A stretch of DNA of 64,000 nucleotides from assembly GCF_030014955.1 (NCBI RefSeq), contig NZ_JAGRPV010000001.1, positions 6,076,001 through 6,140,000 on the forward strand. The letters run 5' to 3'. The notes beneath the pieces were generated by a model, which saw only the letters and a list, made by a program, of their open reading frames with translations, did no database searches and was not told the origin of the DNA. The DNA comes from Cohnella hashimotonis. Lineage in GTDB: Bacteria > Bacillota > Bacilli > Paenibacillales > Paenibacillaceae. Below are positions 8,671 to 16,211 of the stretch, in pieces (within the stretch, counting starts at the first letter, position 1; each line of letters begins with the position of its first letter). The position numbers and the translations under genes are program-made.

Positions 8671-8750
8671 GCCGTACGGCGGCCGCGCCCCAAGACTGCG
8701 GGATCCGGAGCGCGGCACCGACGGCGCTGATTCGACTAATTTATTACAAA

Positions 8751-10175
8751 TTACAGCCACTTGCTCAGCCCGTCCGTCCCCGGCTCGGACAACGCATCCA
8801 GGTCGGCCAGCTCGATATGCTCGCGCGGCACTACGGCGCGCTTCGGGAAGACGATCGGCGGCGCCGGCTTGGTCGCGTCGACGATCGCCGCTGCGGACAT
8901 GCGCGGCGTGTTCTTGCCTTCCTTGCTGTACTCCCAGTTGGTCGGCAGCAGGCCGCCTGGCCCGTTCCACTTGGGGATAACCAGCAGATCGCGCTCCGCG
9001 TCGAAGCGGGTGCCGATCGCCCATGCCACTTCCTCGCCCTTGAAGACGTCGATGTCGTCGTCAACCACGACGATGTGACGCAGGTTTTCCTGCTCGGTGT
9101 TCAGCGCGGCGAACGCCGCCTTCTTCACGTCCGCCTCCCGCTCCTTATGAAGCGAGATGTAGCAGTGCATCCGGGCGTAGAACGGCACGTGCACGGTCTT
9201 CAGGCTCGGCACGACCTCTTTGACGGTCTGGTAAATGCTGCCCGACCGAGGGACGCCGCCGACGACGAGATGCTCCCGGCTCGAAGCGACGATATCCTGG
9301 AAAATCGCGTTGTTGCGGTGCGTAATCCGCTTGATGCGGATCGTCGGCACCGAACCGCCGCCCAGGTAGTGGCCCGGCCATTCGCCGAACGGTCCTTCCG
9401 GATGCTCCTCGTCCGGCAGTATCTCGCCCTCCAGGATGATCTCCGCATGCGCGGGGACGAGCAGGTCGGACGTCTCCGCCTGGACCAGCTCCAGCGCCTC
9501 GCCCATCAGCGCGCCGGCCGCCTCGTACTCGCCGCCGATACCCTGCACCCGCGACACCGAGCCCATGACGAAGCCCGGGTGATGCCCCAGCGCGATCGCG
9601 ATCGGCGCCGGCTTGCCCATCTTTTTGTACTTCTTGTAGATCAGGCCGCCGTGATGCGCGCCAAGGAACCAGACGCCCATGTCGGTCGCGTTAAAAATCT
9701 GATGCCTGTAAATGCCCGCATTGATGAGACCGGAGTCGGGATCGCGGATAATCATGACGCCTGCCGACAGATAGGGGCCGCCATCCATTTCGTTGTGAAC
9801 CGGAATCGGCAGCTTGCCCAGGTCTACGTCCTGCTCCGCGATGACGTTTTCCTTGACCTTCGCCCGCGAGCGCTCGACGACGACCGGCTCGATCGGCTTT
9901 TGCAGCTTCTCCCCGTATACCCGGGGAATATCCTGCACCTCGCAGCCCAGATACAGGGCGATGCGCTCGTATTCGGTCAGCAGGTTGGACACGCAGGCGA
10001 AGTCCGCGCCTTTTACCCGGTTAAATAATAGCGCCGGATATTCGCCTTTCTCCGCGAGCGCCGCGGCGTAGCCGGTGATCCCGAAGCGGGGATCGACCTC
10101 CTTGTCCACGAGCCGCACGCTGCGCTTGTCGAATTCCGCCAGTTGGCGGAGGTACGTCCTCAGATCCTGGGCCAT
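8751..10175 (-). CDS. UbiD-family decarboxylase (prenylated-FMN dependent)
   Basis: 474-aa cytoplasmic reversible decarboxylase of aromatic or alpha,beta-unsaturated acids. Family marks are 'LPIPVHNEMDGGPYLSAGV' near residue 122, 'NAGIYRHQI', 'EHPEGPFGEWPGHY' (acidic catalytic segment; Glu260 and Glu265), and 'IVVVDDDIDV'. Activity requires prenylated FMN made by UbiX, which is not in this window. ATG at 10175 with GGAGAT; the binding-protein gene ends 18 bp upstream. Together with the decarboxylase-like gene at 4655 it implies a substrate with at least one carboxyl group on a conjugated system. Confidence 0.88.
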   Translation of the reverse strand: MAQDLRTYLRQLAEFDKRSVRLVDKEVDPRFGITGYAAALAEKGEYPALLFNRVKGADFACVSNLLTEYERIALYLGCEVQDIPRVYGEKLQKPIEPVVVERSRAKVKENVIAEQDVDLGKLPIPVHNEMDGGPYLSAGVMIIRDPDSGLINAGIYRHQIFNATDMGVWFLGAHHGGLIYKKYKKMGKPAPIAIALGHHPGFVMGSVSRVQGIGGEYEAAGALMGEALELVQAETSDLLVPAHAEIILEGEILPDEEHPEGPFGEWPGHYLGGGSVPTIRIKRITHRNNAIFQDIVASSREHLVVGGVPRSGSIYQTVKEVVPSLKTVHVPFYARMHCYISLHKEREADVKKAAFAALNTEQENLRHIVVVDDDIDVFKGEEVAWAIGTRFDAERDLLVIPKWNGPGGLLPTNWEYSKEGKNTPRMSAAAIVDATKPAPPIVFPKRAVVPREHIELADLDALSEPGTDGLSKWL

Positions 10176-10193
10176 GCTGCCATCTCCTGTTCG

Positions 10194-11255
10194 TTAGGGA
10201 AGTAAAGACAGATCCACTGCGTCGGCGAACGGAATTTCCTTTTTCAAAATGCCCTGGTCAAGCTGCGTCTTTTGCACGTATTCCGCACCGGCCTCGGTTA
10301 CCTTCAGCCCTTCCGGCACCTTGGTCAATTGGGTGGCGACAGCCTGCTTCAGCACGTCGGCCGGCACCTTGTCGAACAGCTTCTGCACAGTAGCCGCCGC
10401 GCTATCCGGGTCCTGCTGCGCACGCGCATTAACCGCTCCGCTTACTTTCAGGAACTGCTTCATGAGGTCTTGGTTTTTCGCGACCCAATCCGTTTTGGCC
10501 ATGATGACGATGCCCGCAAACTCAAACGGCGGATCGTACAGCACGCGGTAGTTGCCGGTCGCGACCATCTGCGACAGCGTCGGCTCCGACACCATGCCGC
10601 CGGCCGCCTGGCCGCTCTCGATCGCCGCCAGCATCGTGGCGCCGCTGCCGCCGTTGATGAGCTTCACGTCCTTTTCCGGATCGAGTCCGGCTTCCTTCAA
10701 GCCTTCGCGCAGACCGGTGTCGGACAGGCTGCCGACCTTGGTGACAGCGAGCGTCTTGCCCTTTACTTCGGCCAGCGATTGGTAAGGCGCGTCCTTCTTC
10801 ACGACGAGCGAGTAGCCGACGCCGTTAAAGATCTCTGCATACGCCTTGACGCCGAGTCCGTTCTGAATCTGGCGCAGCACGTGCTCGTAGGAGCCGAGCA
10901 CGACGTCCAGGCTGCCGCCGACGAGCGCCTGCACCATGTCGGAGCCGGCCGTGAAGTCCTTCTCCTCGATCTCGATGCCCGCCTTCTCGTAAGAGCCGTC
11001 GTTGATCCCGAGCTGGGCGACGAGCGGCGTCATGCCGCCGCCTACGAGGCCGAGGCGGATTTTGCCGCCGGCCGGTGCCGCAGGAGACGCATCGCCGCTG
11101 CCCGAGGCGGACGGCGAAGCCGAAGCCGTAGCGCCCGCATCGGAGCTTGCGCTTGCGCTGGAGTTAGAATTGGAATTGGAGTTTCCGCACGCAGACAGCA
11201 CGACCAGCATGATCGACAGCAGCAGCAGCAGCGCGAATGATTTTTGCTTTTTCAT
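10194..11255 (-). CDS. NitT/TauT-family ABC substrate-binding lipoprotein
   Basis: 353 aa with signal peptide and lipobox 'VVLSAC' followed by an Asn/Ser-rich linker. The fold motifs 'KIRLGLVGGGMTPLVAQLG', 'GGSLDVVLGSYEH' and 'LKGKTLAVTK'-like 'VKGKTLAVTKVGS' place it with SsuA/TauA/NMT1 binding proteins that take sulfonates, nitrate, aromatic acids or pyrimidines. ATG at 11255 with AGGAGG. It follows the permease gene by 123 bp. With the downstream catabolic genes it probably delivers the pathway substrate. Confidence 0.87.
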   Translation of the reverse strand: MKKQKSFALLLLLSIMLVVLSACGNSNSNSNSSASASSDAGATASASPSASGSGDASPAAPAGGKIRLGLVGGGMTPLVAQLGINDGSYEKAGIEIEEKDFTAGSDMVQALVGGSLDVVLGSYEHVLRQIQNGLGVKAYAEIFNGVGYSLVVKKDAPYQSLAEVKGKTLAVTKVGSLSDTGLREGLKEAGLDPEKDVKLINGGSGATMLAAIESGQAAGGMVSEPTLSQMVATGNYRVLYDPPFEFAGIVIMAKTDWVAKNQDLMKQFLKVSGAVNARAQQDPDSAAATVQKLFDKVPADVLKQAVATQLTKVPEGLKVTEAGAEYVQKTQLDQGILKKEIPFADAVDLSLLP

Positions 11256-11378
11256 GGAAATAGACCTCCTCTGGATTGTAGAGCTTGCTTTGGAATGTAT
11301 ATCAAGCCGCTCCGTTTGTCGGGTCCAGCGTGATGTAGGGTCTTATAAAAAGGGGAAGCTTGCCCGGACGGATGTCCC

Positions 11379-12176
11379 TTAGCGGTGCCGGAGCAGGACG
11401 CGCTCCAACAGCAGCACGCATTGCTCGAGAACGACGGCGATCAGCATGATCAGCACGAGTCCGGTGAAAATGCCCGTCGTATCCAGCATGTTCGAGGAAT
11501 ACGTGATGTAGTAGCCGAGTCCCCGGTTGGAGCCGACCAGCTCCGCGATGACCGAGCCGATCAGCGCCATGCCGATATTGAGCCGGATGCTGGTCAGAAT
11601 CCAGACGGTGATCGACGGGAGGACGACCCAGCGCAGTTTGTGGGACCACTTGGCCTTGTACGTGCTCATCATGTCCATCAGGTCTTTGTCGATGTTGCGC
11701 ATGCCCTCGAACGCGTTGTAAAACGCCACGAAGATGACCATCGCTGTGACCATCAAAATCTTAGAGGAGAGTCCGATGCCGAACCATACGATGAACAGCG
11801 GCGCGAGCGATACGCGGGGCAGGCTGTAGAGCGCCATCATGTACGGGTAAATCCATCGTTCGAAAATGCCGCTGAATGCGAGGCCGATGCCGAGCAGCGT
11901 GCCGCCGACCATCCCGATCGCGAGACCCGCTATCGCCTCTTGCAGCGTCGCGCTCATGTGATACCACAGATCCCCGTCTCCGAGCATATCGACGATCCGG
12001 CCGGCGATGAGAGACGGCTTGCTCAGCCAAAAGGCGTTGAACGCGCGGCCGGACAGCAGCTCCCATGCGCCGATCAGCAGCACGAACACGACGATCCGGC
12101 CGGCCCATACGGACGTCTTGGAATACTCGCGTTCGCGAAAGCCCGAGCGGGTCGTGCGCTTCGATGTTGCAGCCAT
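11379..12176 (-). CDS. SsuC/TauC-type ABC permease
   Basis: 265-aa inner-membrane protein with about six hydrophobic segments and the BPD_transp_1 signature region 'SHKLRWVVLPSITVWILTSIRLNIGMALIGSVIAEL'. It partners the ATPase whose stop overlaps its start (TGATG at 12174-12178) and the lipoprotein that follows. The N-terminus is basic and cytoplasmic. Its substrate is the same as that of the binding protein. Confidence 0.88.
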   Translation of the reverse strand: MAATSKRTTRSGFREREYSKTSVWAGRIVVFVLLIGAWELLSGRAFNAFWLSKPSLIAGRIVDMLGDGDLWYHMSATLQEAIAGLAIGMVGGTLLGIGLAFSGIFERWIYPYMMALYSLPRVSLAPLFIVWFGIGLSSKILMVTAMVIFVAFYNAFEGMRNIDKDLMDMMSTYKAKWSHKLRWVVLPSITVWILTSIRLNIGMALIGSVIAELVGSNRGLGYYITYSSNMLDTTGIFTGLVLIMLIAVVLEQCVLLLERVLLRHR

Positions 12177-12967
12177 CAGTCGATCCCTCCCGTACCGCCG
12201 CCGGACATCTGCATCCAGATTTCCCTTTGCAGCTCTTTGAACACCGGATCGAACCGGATGTCGTAAAAAGGCCGGGGCCGCGCGAGCCGGATGTCGAACT
12301 CGGCCTTGATCCGCCCGGGGCGGTCCGTCATGACGATGACGCGGTCGGACAGCGCGATCGCTTCTTCGATATCGTGCGTGATGAACAGCACGCTCTTGCC
12401 GACCGATTCCCAGATGTGCAGGAATTGCTCGCCGATCTTGACGCGGGTCTGCGCGTCCAGCGGGCCGAACGGCTCGTCCATCAGGTAAATGTCCGGATCG
12501 TAGGCGAAGGTGCGCGCGAGCGCGACCCGTTTGCGCATGCCGCCGGACAGCTGCTTCGGATAGAAGTTCGCGAAGCCTTCGAGTCCGACCATTTTCAGCA
12601 GCCGGTTCGCCTCCGCGACCTGCTCCTTGTCGGGCAGTCCCTTGATCGCCAGCGGCAGCCGGACATTGTGGAGCACCGTTTTCCAGGGGAGCAGCGCGTC
12701 GTTCTGAAACACCATGCCGACCCCGTCGGGAACGTCGTCGATCGGCTTGCCGTCGATATAAGCGGCTCCCGCCGCAGGCTGCAGCAGACCGGCCGCGACC
12801 TTGAGCAGCGTCGATTTCCCGCAGCCGCTCGGGCCGACGACGGAGACGAACTCGCCGTCCTTCACGTCCAGATCGACGCCCCGGAGCGCGACGGTCCGCT
12901 GTCCTTTCGAGTGATACTCCACCGCCAGATCCCGTATCGAGAGCTTCGGCTCCTTGTCCTTTGCCAT
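12176..12967 (-). CDS. SsuB/TauB-type ABC ATPase
   Basis: 263 aa. Walker A 'GPSGCGKST', Q-loop 'VFQNDALLPW', signature 'LSGGMRKRV', Walker B 'IYLMDEPFGPLDA' and switch His in 'FITHDIEEA' are all intact. The LLPW after the Q-loop is typical of the nitrate/sulfonate/taurine group. It starts 4 bp after pxpC and overlaps the permease gene start, so the block is transcribed together. Confidence 0.9.
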   Translation of the reverse strand: MAKDKEPKLSIRDLAVEYHSKGQRTVALRGVDLDVKDGEFVSVVGPSGCGKSTLLKVAAGLLQPAAGAAYIDGKPIDDVPDGVGMVFQNDALLPWKTVLHNVRLPLAIKGLPDKEQVAEANRLLKMVGLEGFANFYPKQLSGGMRKRVALARTFAYDPDIYLMDEPFGPLDAQTRVKIGEQFLHIWESVGKSVLFITHDIEEAIALSDRVIVMTDRPGRIKAEFDIRLARPRPFYDIRFDPVFKELQREIWMQMSGGGTGGID

Positions 12968-12971
12968 CGAC

Positions 12972-14000
12972 TCACACCCTCCCGTTCCCGCTGGCTTGCA
13001 TGCGTTCCAACCCGCTGCGCAGCGTTCGAATTCCGTTCTCGCGTACCAGATACAACCGCTGCGCCTCCTGCAAGGAAACGCGTCGGAACCGGACCGTGCC
13101 GCCCAGATTGGTCTGGGCCAGCAAAGGCAGATCCACCGATGCGACCTGCGCGATCTTCGGGTACCCGCCCGTCGTCTGCCGGTCCGCCATGAGCGCGATC
13201 GGCTGGCCGTCGGGCGGCACCTGCACCGTCCCGAACGTCACCGCCGAGGAGACGAGCTCCCGCTTTTCCTTTAGACGCAGGCCGTCGCCGTCGCCGGACA
13301 GCCTGTAGCCCATCCGGTCGGAATCCGTCCGCACCTTGAAGGCGTCGGCGAAAAATCGCTCCGCGCTCTCCTCTTGGAACAGCGCCAGCTCCTGTCCCGC
13401 GACCGCCCGCACCTCCGGATTCGCCGCATAGGAAGGCAGCAGGTCCGGCGCGACCGACCAGCGACTGAATGCGACGCCGTCCGCCTGCGCTTCGTCCGCG
13501 AGCAGCGACGCGAGCGCCCGGCTGGCAGGAGAAGCTGCCCCGATCGGGAGCCGATCGCCCTTCTGCAGCGCGCGTCCCTCCCAGCCGCCGATGCCCGCCC
13601 GCAGGTAGGTGGAGCGGCTGTTCATCTTGATCGGTGCGTCCACGCCGCCTGCGACCGCCAGATACGCGCGGCAACCCCGCCTTGCGCGGCCAAACCGCAG
13701 CACGCTTCCTTCCGGCGCGACGACCGTCTTCCACAGCGGCAATGCCCGATCGTTCAGCTGCGGAGACAGATCGCCGCCGCAGACGGAGATGAGCGCGGGC
13801 TCCGCAAAATAAATCTCCGGCCCGAGCATCGTGATCTCGAGCCCCGCCGCGCGCTCGTCATTGCCGACCAGCAGGTTCGCGATCCGCAGCGCGAAGGCGT
13901 CCATCGCGCCGCCGACGATCACGCCGAACTGCTGCGAGCCGTGCCTGCCGAGGTCCTGGACCGTCGTCAACAGCCCGGGCTTTACCATAATCATGCTCAT
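12972..14000 (-). CDS. pxpC: 5-oxoprolinase/biotin-dependent carboxyltransferase-like subunit C (KipA family)
   Basis: 342 aa. Opens 'IMVKPGLLTTVQDLGRHGSQQFGVIVGGAMD', the standard start of this family, and contains 'NRSTYLRAGIGGWEGRALQKGD'-like text and 'IALMADRQTTGGYPKIAQV'. It forms the ATP-using complex with PxpB and, with PxpA, opens 5-oxoproline. The start codon overlaps the pxpB stop by 4 bp (ATGA), the usual pxpBC coupling. Fusion homologues occur in urea carboxylase and allophanate hydrolase systems; the separate BCA set here argues for a 5-oxoprolinase-type lactamase. Confidence 0.88.
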   Translation of the reverse strand: MSMIMVKPGLLTTVQDLGRHGSQQFGVIVGGAMDAFALRIANLLVGNDERAAGLEITMLGPEIYFAEPALISVCGGDLSPQLNDRALPLWKTVVAPEGSVLRFGRARRGCRAYLAVAGGVDAPIKMNSRSTYLRAGIGGWEGRALQKGDRLPIGAASPASRALASLLADEAQADGVAFSRWSVAPDLLPSYAANPEVRAVAGQELALFQEESAERFFADAFKVRTDSDRMGYRLSGDGDGLRLKEKRELVSSAVTFGTVQVPPDGQPIALMADRQTTGGYPKIAQVASVDLPLLAQTNLGGTVRFRRVSLQEAQRLYLVRENGIRTLRSGLERMQASGNGRV

Positions 14001-14827
14001 CCCCGCGCCGCCTCCCGTCGATCGAACTCTTCTCGGGAGATCGGTCTGAACCGTACGATATCCCCCGCCCGCAGCAGCGTCGGCGGCGTGGCGTCCGGCA
14101 GGAACAGCGGCTCCGGCGTCTTGCCGATGAGCTGCCAGCCGCCCGGCGTCGCGATCGGATACACGCCCGTCTGATCCCCGGCGATGCCGACGGTGCCCGC
14201 CGGAATCGACAGCCGCGGCGTCTGCCTGCGCGGCGTGGCAATGCGCTGCGGCAGCCCGCCCAGGTAGGCGAAGCCCGGCGCGAAGCCGAGCATGTAGACG
14301 AGATAGTCGGCGGAGGCGTGAATCTCGATCACCTCTTGCTCCGACAATCCGTGCGCCTCCGCAACCTCCGGCAGATCGGGGCCCAGCTCGCCGCCGTAGC
14401 AGACCGGAATCTCAGTTACTCTGGGCGTGGTCTGCGCGGCGTTCTCCAGCTTGGCCAGCTGCTCGCCGAGCCAATCCGCGACCAGGCCGAGCGGATTCGT
14501 GCTGCCGGTAGGATCGGCGTTGCCGGTAGGATCGGCGTTACTGTCCGGATCTGCCCAATCGGCCGCGGTCCGATTGCCGAGACCCCCGAGCGCCTTGAAC
14601 GGCTCGAAGTATACCGTCACGGACAAGAAGGCGGGCACGTATTCGATCATGCCTGGGAAACGGTGCCGCTCCAGATGCTCGGCCAGCTGCCTCACCCGGT
14701 CGTGCGTCTGCCGGCAGATCGTCTCGCCGAGCTGCACCGTCACCGCCGAATCGCCGAGCGGCAGCAGCTTCGCCTCTATCGCGCCGTAATTGACGTAATT
14801 TTCGGCCAACCCTTTCAATTTCATCAT
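13997..14827 (-). CDS. pxpB: 5-oxoprolinase subunit B (KipI family)
   Basis: 276 aa. Has 'LLPLGDSAVTVQLG' near the N-terminus, 'ICRQTHDRVRQLAEHL', 'IPVCYGGELGPDLPEVA', 'YLVYMLGFAPGFAYLGGLP' and 'TPRRQTPRLSIPAGTVGIAG', all diagnostic. A frame extends to 14893, but AAGGTG sits 3-9 nt before the tandem ATGs at 14824-14827, and the extension overlaps the operator, so the start is put at 14827. An unusual insert with 'DPDSNADPTGNADPTGSTNP' (three near-identical Asp-Pro-containing units) lies in the middle. First gene of the 11-gene operon. Confidence 0.87.
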   Translation of the reverse strand: MMKLKGLAENYVNYGAIEAKLLPLGDSAVTVQLGETICRQTHDRVRQLAEHLERHRFPGMIEYVPAFLSVTVYFEPFKALGGLGNRTAADWADPDSNADPTGNADPTGSTNPLGLVADWLGEQLAKLENAAQTTPRVTEIPVCYGGELGPDLPEVAEAHGLSEQEVIEIHASADYLVYMLGFAPGFAYLGGLPQRIATPRRQTPRLSIPAGTVGIAGDQTGVYPIATPGGWQLIGKTPEPLFLPDATPPTLLRAGDIVRFRPISREEFDRREAARG

Positions 14828-14864
14828 CACCTTGTATAATAAAGCCTGTGTTATGAAAATCCCG

Positions 14865-14890
14865 AATTTCGGGACATTGATCCCAAATTT
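14865..14890. promoter_or_regulatory. Probable IclR-regulator operator: two overlapping palindromes
   Basis: AATTTCGGGA (14865-14874) and TCCCAAATTT (14881-14890) form an inverted repeat around CATTGA, and CCCGAATTTCGGG (14861-14873) is a second palindrome overlapping it. They lie between the pxpB promoter and its start codon. The IclR gene is transcribed away on the other strand. Confidence 0.6.
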
Positions 14891-14910
14891 CAAATCTATA
14901 TAATACGATC

Positions 14911-14938
14911 ATTATAGTAGGTAATGTGAAAATAGCAA
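14911..14938 (-). promoter_or_regulatory. Promoter of the pxpB-led operon
   Basis: Minus-strand TTGCTA (14933-14938), 16-bp spacer, TATAAT (14911-14916). The predicted transcript starts just ahead of the palindromes at 14865-14890, so a bound regulator would block the early transcript. Confidence 0.6.
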
Positions 14939-15064
14939 GCAGGAATTCCGATTTTGGCATCGGACGACAACATCCGCATATCCAAGCGCCGGACGTTCAG
15001 GGTATACTTACCGAAGAAAGCAAGCGGGACGGACGCGAATCGGAGCGGTATTCAGGAGGAAGTC

Positions 15065-15841
15065 GTGGAAAACAAGAGCAAAAACAAGACGGTTATCAAG
15101 TCTATGGATCTATTGAATTTGTTTTTGAATCATAACAAACTCAGCATGAACGACATCATCCGCTTGTCCGGCGTTCCCAAATCCTCCGCCCACCGCATGA
15201 TCGGTTCGCTGGCAGACATGGGCTTCCTGACCAAGGATCAGGACGGCCTGTACGCGCTCGGCCTGTTGTTCCTTCAGTTCGGCAATCTGGTCGCGGAGCG
15301 GCTCGATATCCGTCATGTCGCCGCGCCCGACATGCTGCGGCTGCGGGACGGCATCGACGAAGCCGTTCATCTCGCCGTACGCGACGGCGACTTTTCCATG
15401 TACGTCGAGAAGCTCGACACGGACCATCCCGTGCGGCTGTTCACCAAGATCGGCAGAAAGGCGCCGCTCTACGCCGGCGCGTCTTCGCGTATTTTACTGG
15501 CCTTCATGCCCGATGCGGAGCGGGAACGTTATCTTAGCGAAGTCGAACTCGATAAGATCGGAGACGGTACGATCGTCAGCATGGCCAAGCTGCGGGAGAC
15601 GCTGGCCTTGACCCGGAAGACGGGTTACAGCTTCAGCCGGTCCGAGCTGGAGAACTACACGGCGGAGCTGTGCGCGCCTATCTTCGATCATGCCGGACGA
15701 ATGGCGGCCGGGCTCAGCATCGCCGGTCCGGAGGTCCGATTCGGCGAAGACCGCCTGCCCGAACTGATCCGGACCGTCAAGCAGACAGCTTACGACATCT
15801 CGCGAAAGCTCGGCTACGCGGGACCGCCTATTACGCTGTAG
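15065..15841 (+). CDS. IclR-family transcription regulator
   Basis: 258 aa. Winged helix-turn-helix at residues ~8-60 ('IIRLSGVPKSSAHRMIGSLADMGFL') and the IclR effector domain ('VHLAVRDGDFSMYVEKLD', 'GRKAPLYAGASSRILLAF', 'TRKTGYSFSRSELE', 'CAPIFDHAGRMAAGLSIAGP'). I choose the GTG at 15065, which has AGGAGGAA directly upstream and gives the usual family start; a TTG at 14954 gives 37 more residues with a weaker site. IclR proteins bind small aromatic or organic acids; this one probably controls the divergent catabolic operon. Confidence 0.87.
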   Translation: MENKSKNKTVIKSMDLLNLFLNHNKLSMNDIIRLSGVPKSSAHRMIGSLADMGFLTKDQDGLYALGLLFLQFGNLVAERLDIRHVAAPDMLRLRDGIDEAVHLAVRDGDFSMYVEKLDTDHPVRLFTKIGRKAPLYAGASSRILLAFMPDAERERYLSEVELDKIGDGTIVSMAKLRETLALTRKTGYSFSRSELENYTAELCAPIFDHAGRMAAGLSIAGPEVRFGEDRLPELIRTVKQTAYDISRKLGYAGPPITL

Positions 15842-15907
15842 CGGCGGTCGACTAGCGCCGGGAACGCACGAATGGTCCGCTCACCCACGCTAACGGGATG
15901 CGAGCGA

Positions 15908-16142
15908 ATAGCGCAAAATTGCGCTACTATCGCTCACACATCCCCAGCCCGCTCCTCCGCCGCTAACCAGATACGCATGGATAGCGCAAAATTGCGCTAT
16001 TCTCGCTCGTACAGCCCAGCCCGCTCCTCCGCCGCTAACCAGATACGCATGGATAGCGCAAAATTGCGCTATTGTCGCTCGTACAGCCCAGCCCGCTCCG
16101 CCGCCGCTAACCAGATACGCATGGATAGCGCGGAATAGCCCG
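15908..16142. repeat. Tandem hairpin-repeat array 2 (three full copies plus a partial, 72-bp period)
   Basis: Copies begin at 15908, 15981, 16053 and (broken) 16125. The stem is TAGCGCAA-AATTGCGCTA, followed by CTCGCTCGTACAGCCCAGCC and CGCTAACCAGATACGCATGG. Spacing is 73, 72 and 72 bp. It fills the convergent gap between the IclR and MFS genes. Because 72 is a multiple of three, reading frames with a 24-residue repeat appear, but they have no ribosome site. Confidence 0.88.
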
Positions 16143-16158
16143 AAATGCAAAGAAGCCG

Positions 16159-16186
16159 CCCCAGAGTCATGTTCATGACTTTGGGG
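16159..16186 (-). terminator. Terminator after the MFS gene
   Basis: CCCCAGAGTCATG (16159-16171) pairs with CATGACTTTGGGG (16174-16186) with one mismatch and a 2-base loop. On the minus strand it is followed by CGGCTTCTTTG, a modest T-tract. It lies 26 bp past the MFS stop. Confidence 0.65.
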
Positions 16187-16211
16187 ACAGCTCCTTATGT
16201 TGCGTCTCGAG

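Noticed and set aside
12972..14827. Urea carboxylase or allophanate hydrolase
   Set aside because: The KipI/KipA-like domains also occur there, but no biotin carboxylase or amidase domain is present, and pxpA is in the same operon.
15872..16138. 88-aa protein with 24-residue repeats
   Set aside because: The frame exists only because the 72-bp DNA unit is a multiple of three; it has no ribosome site and the repeat continues outside it.
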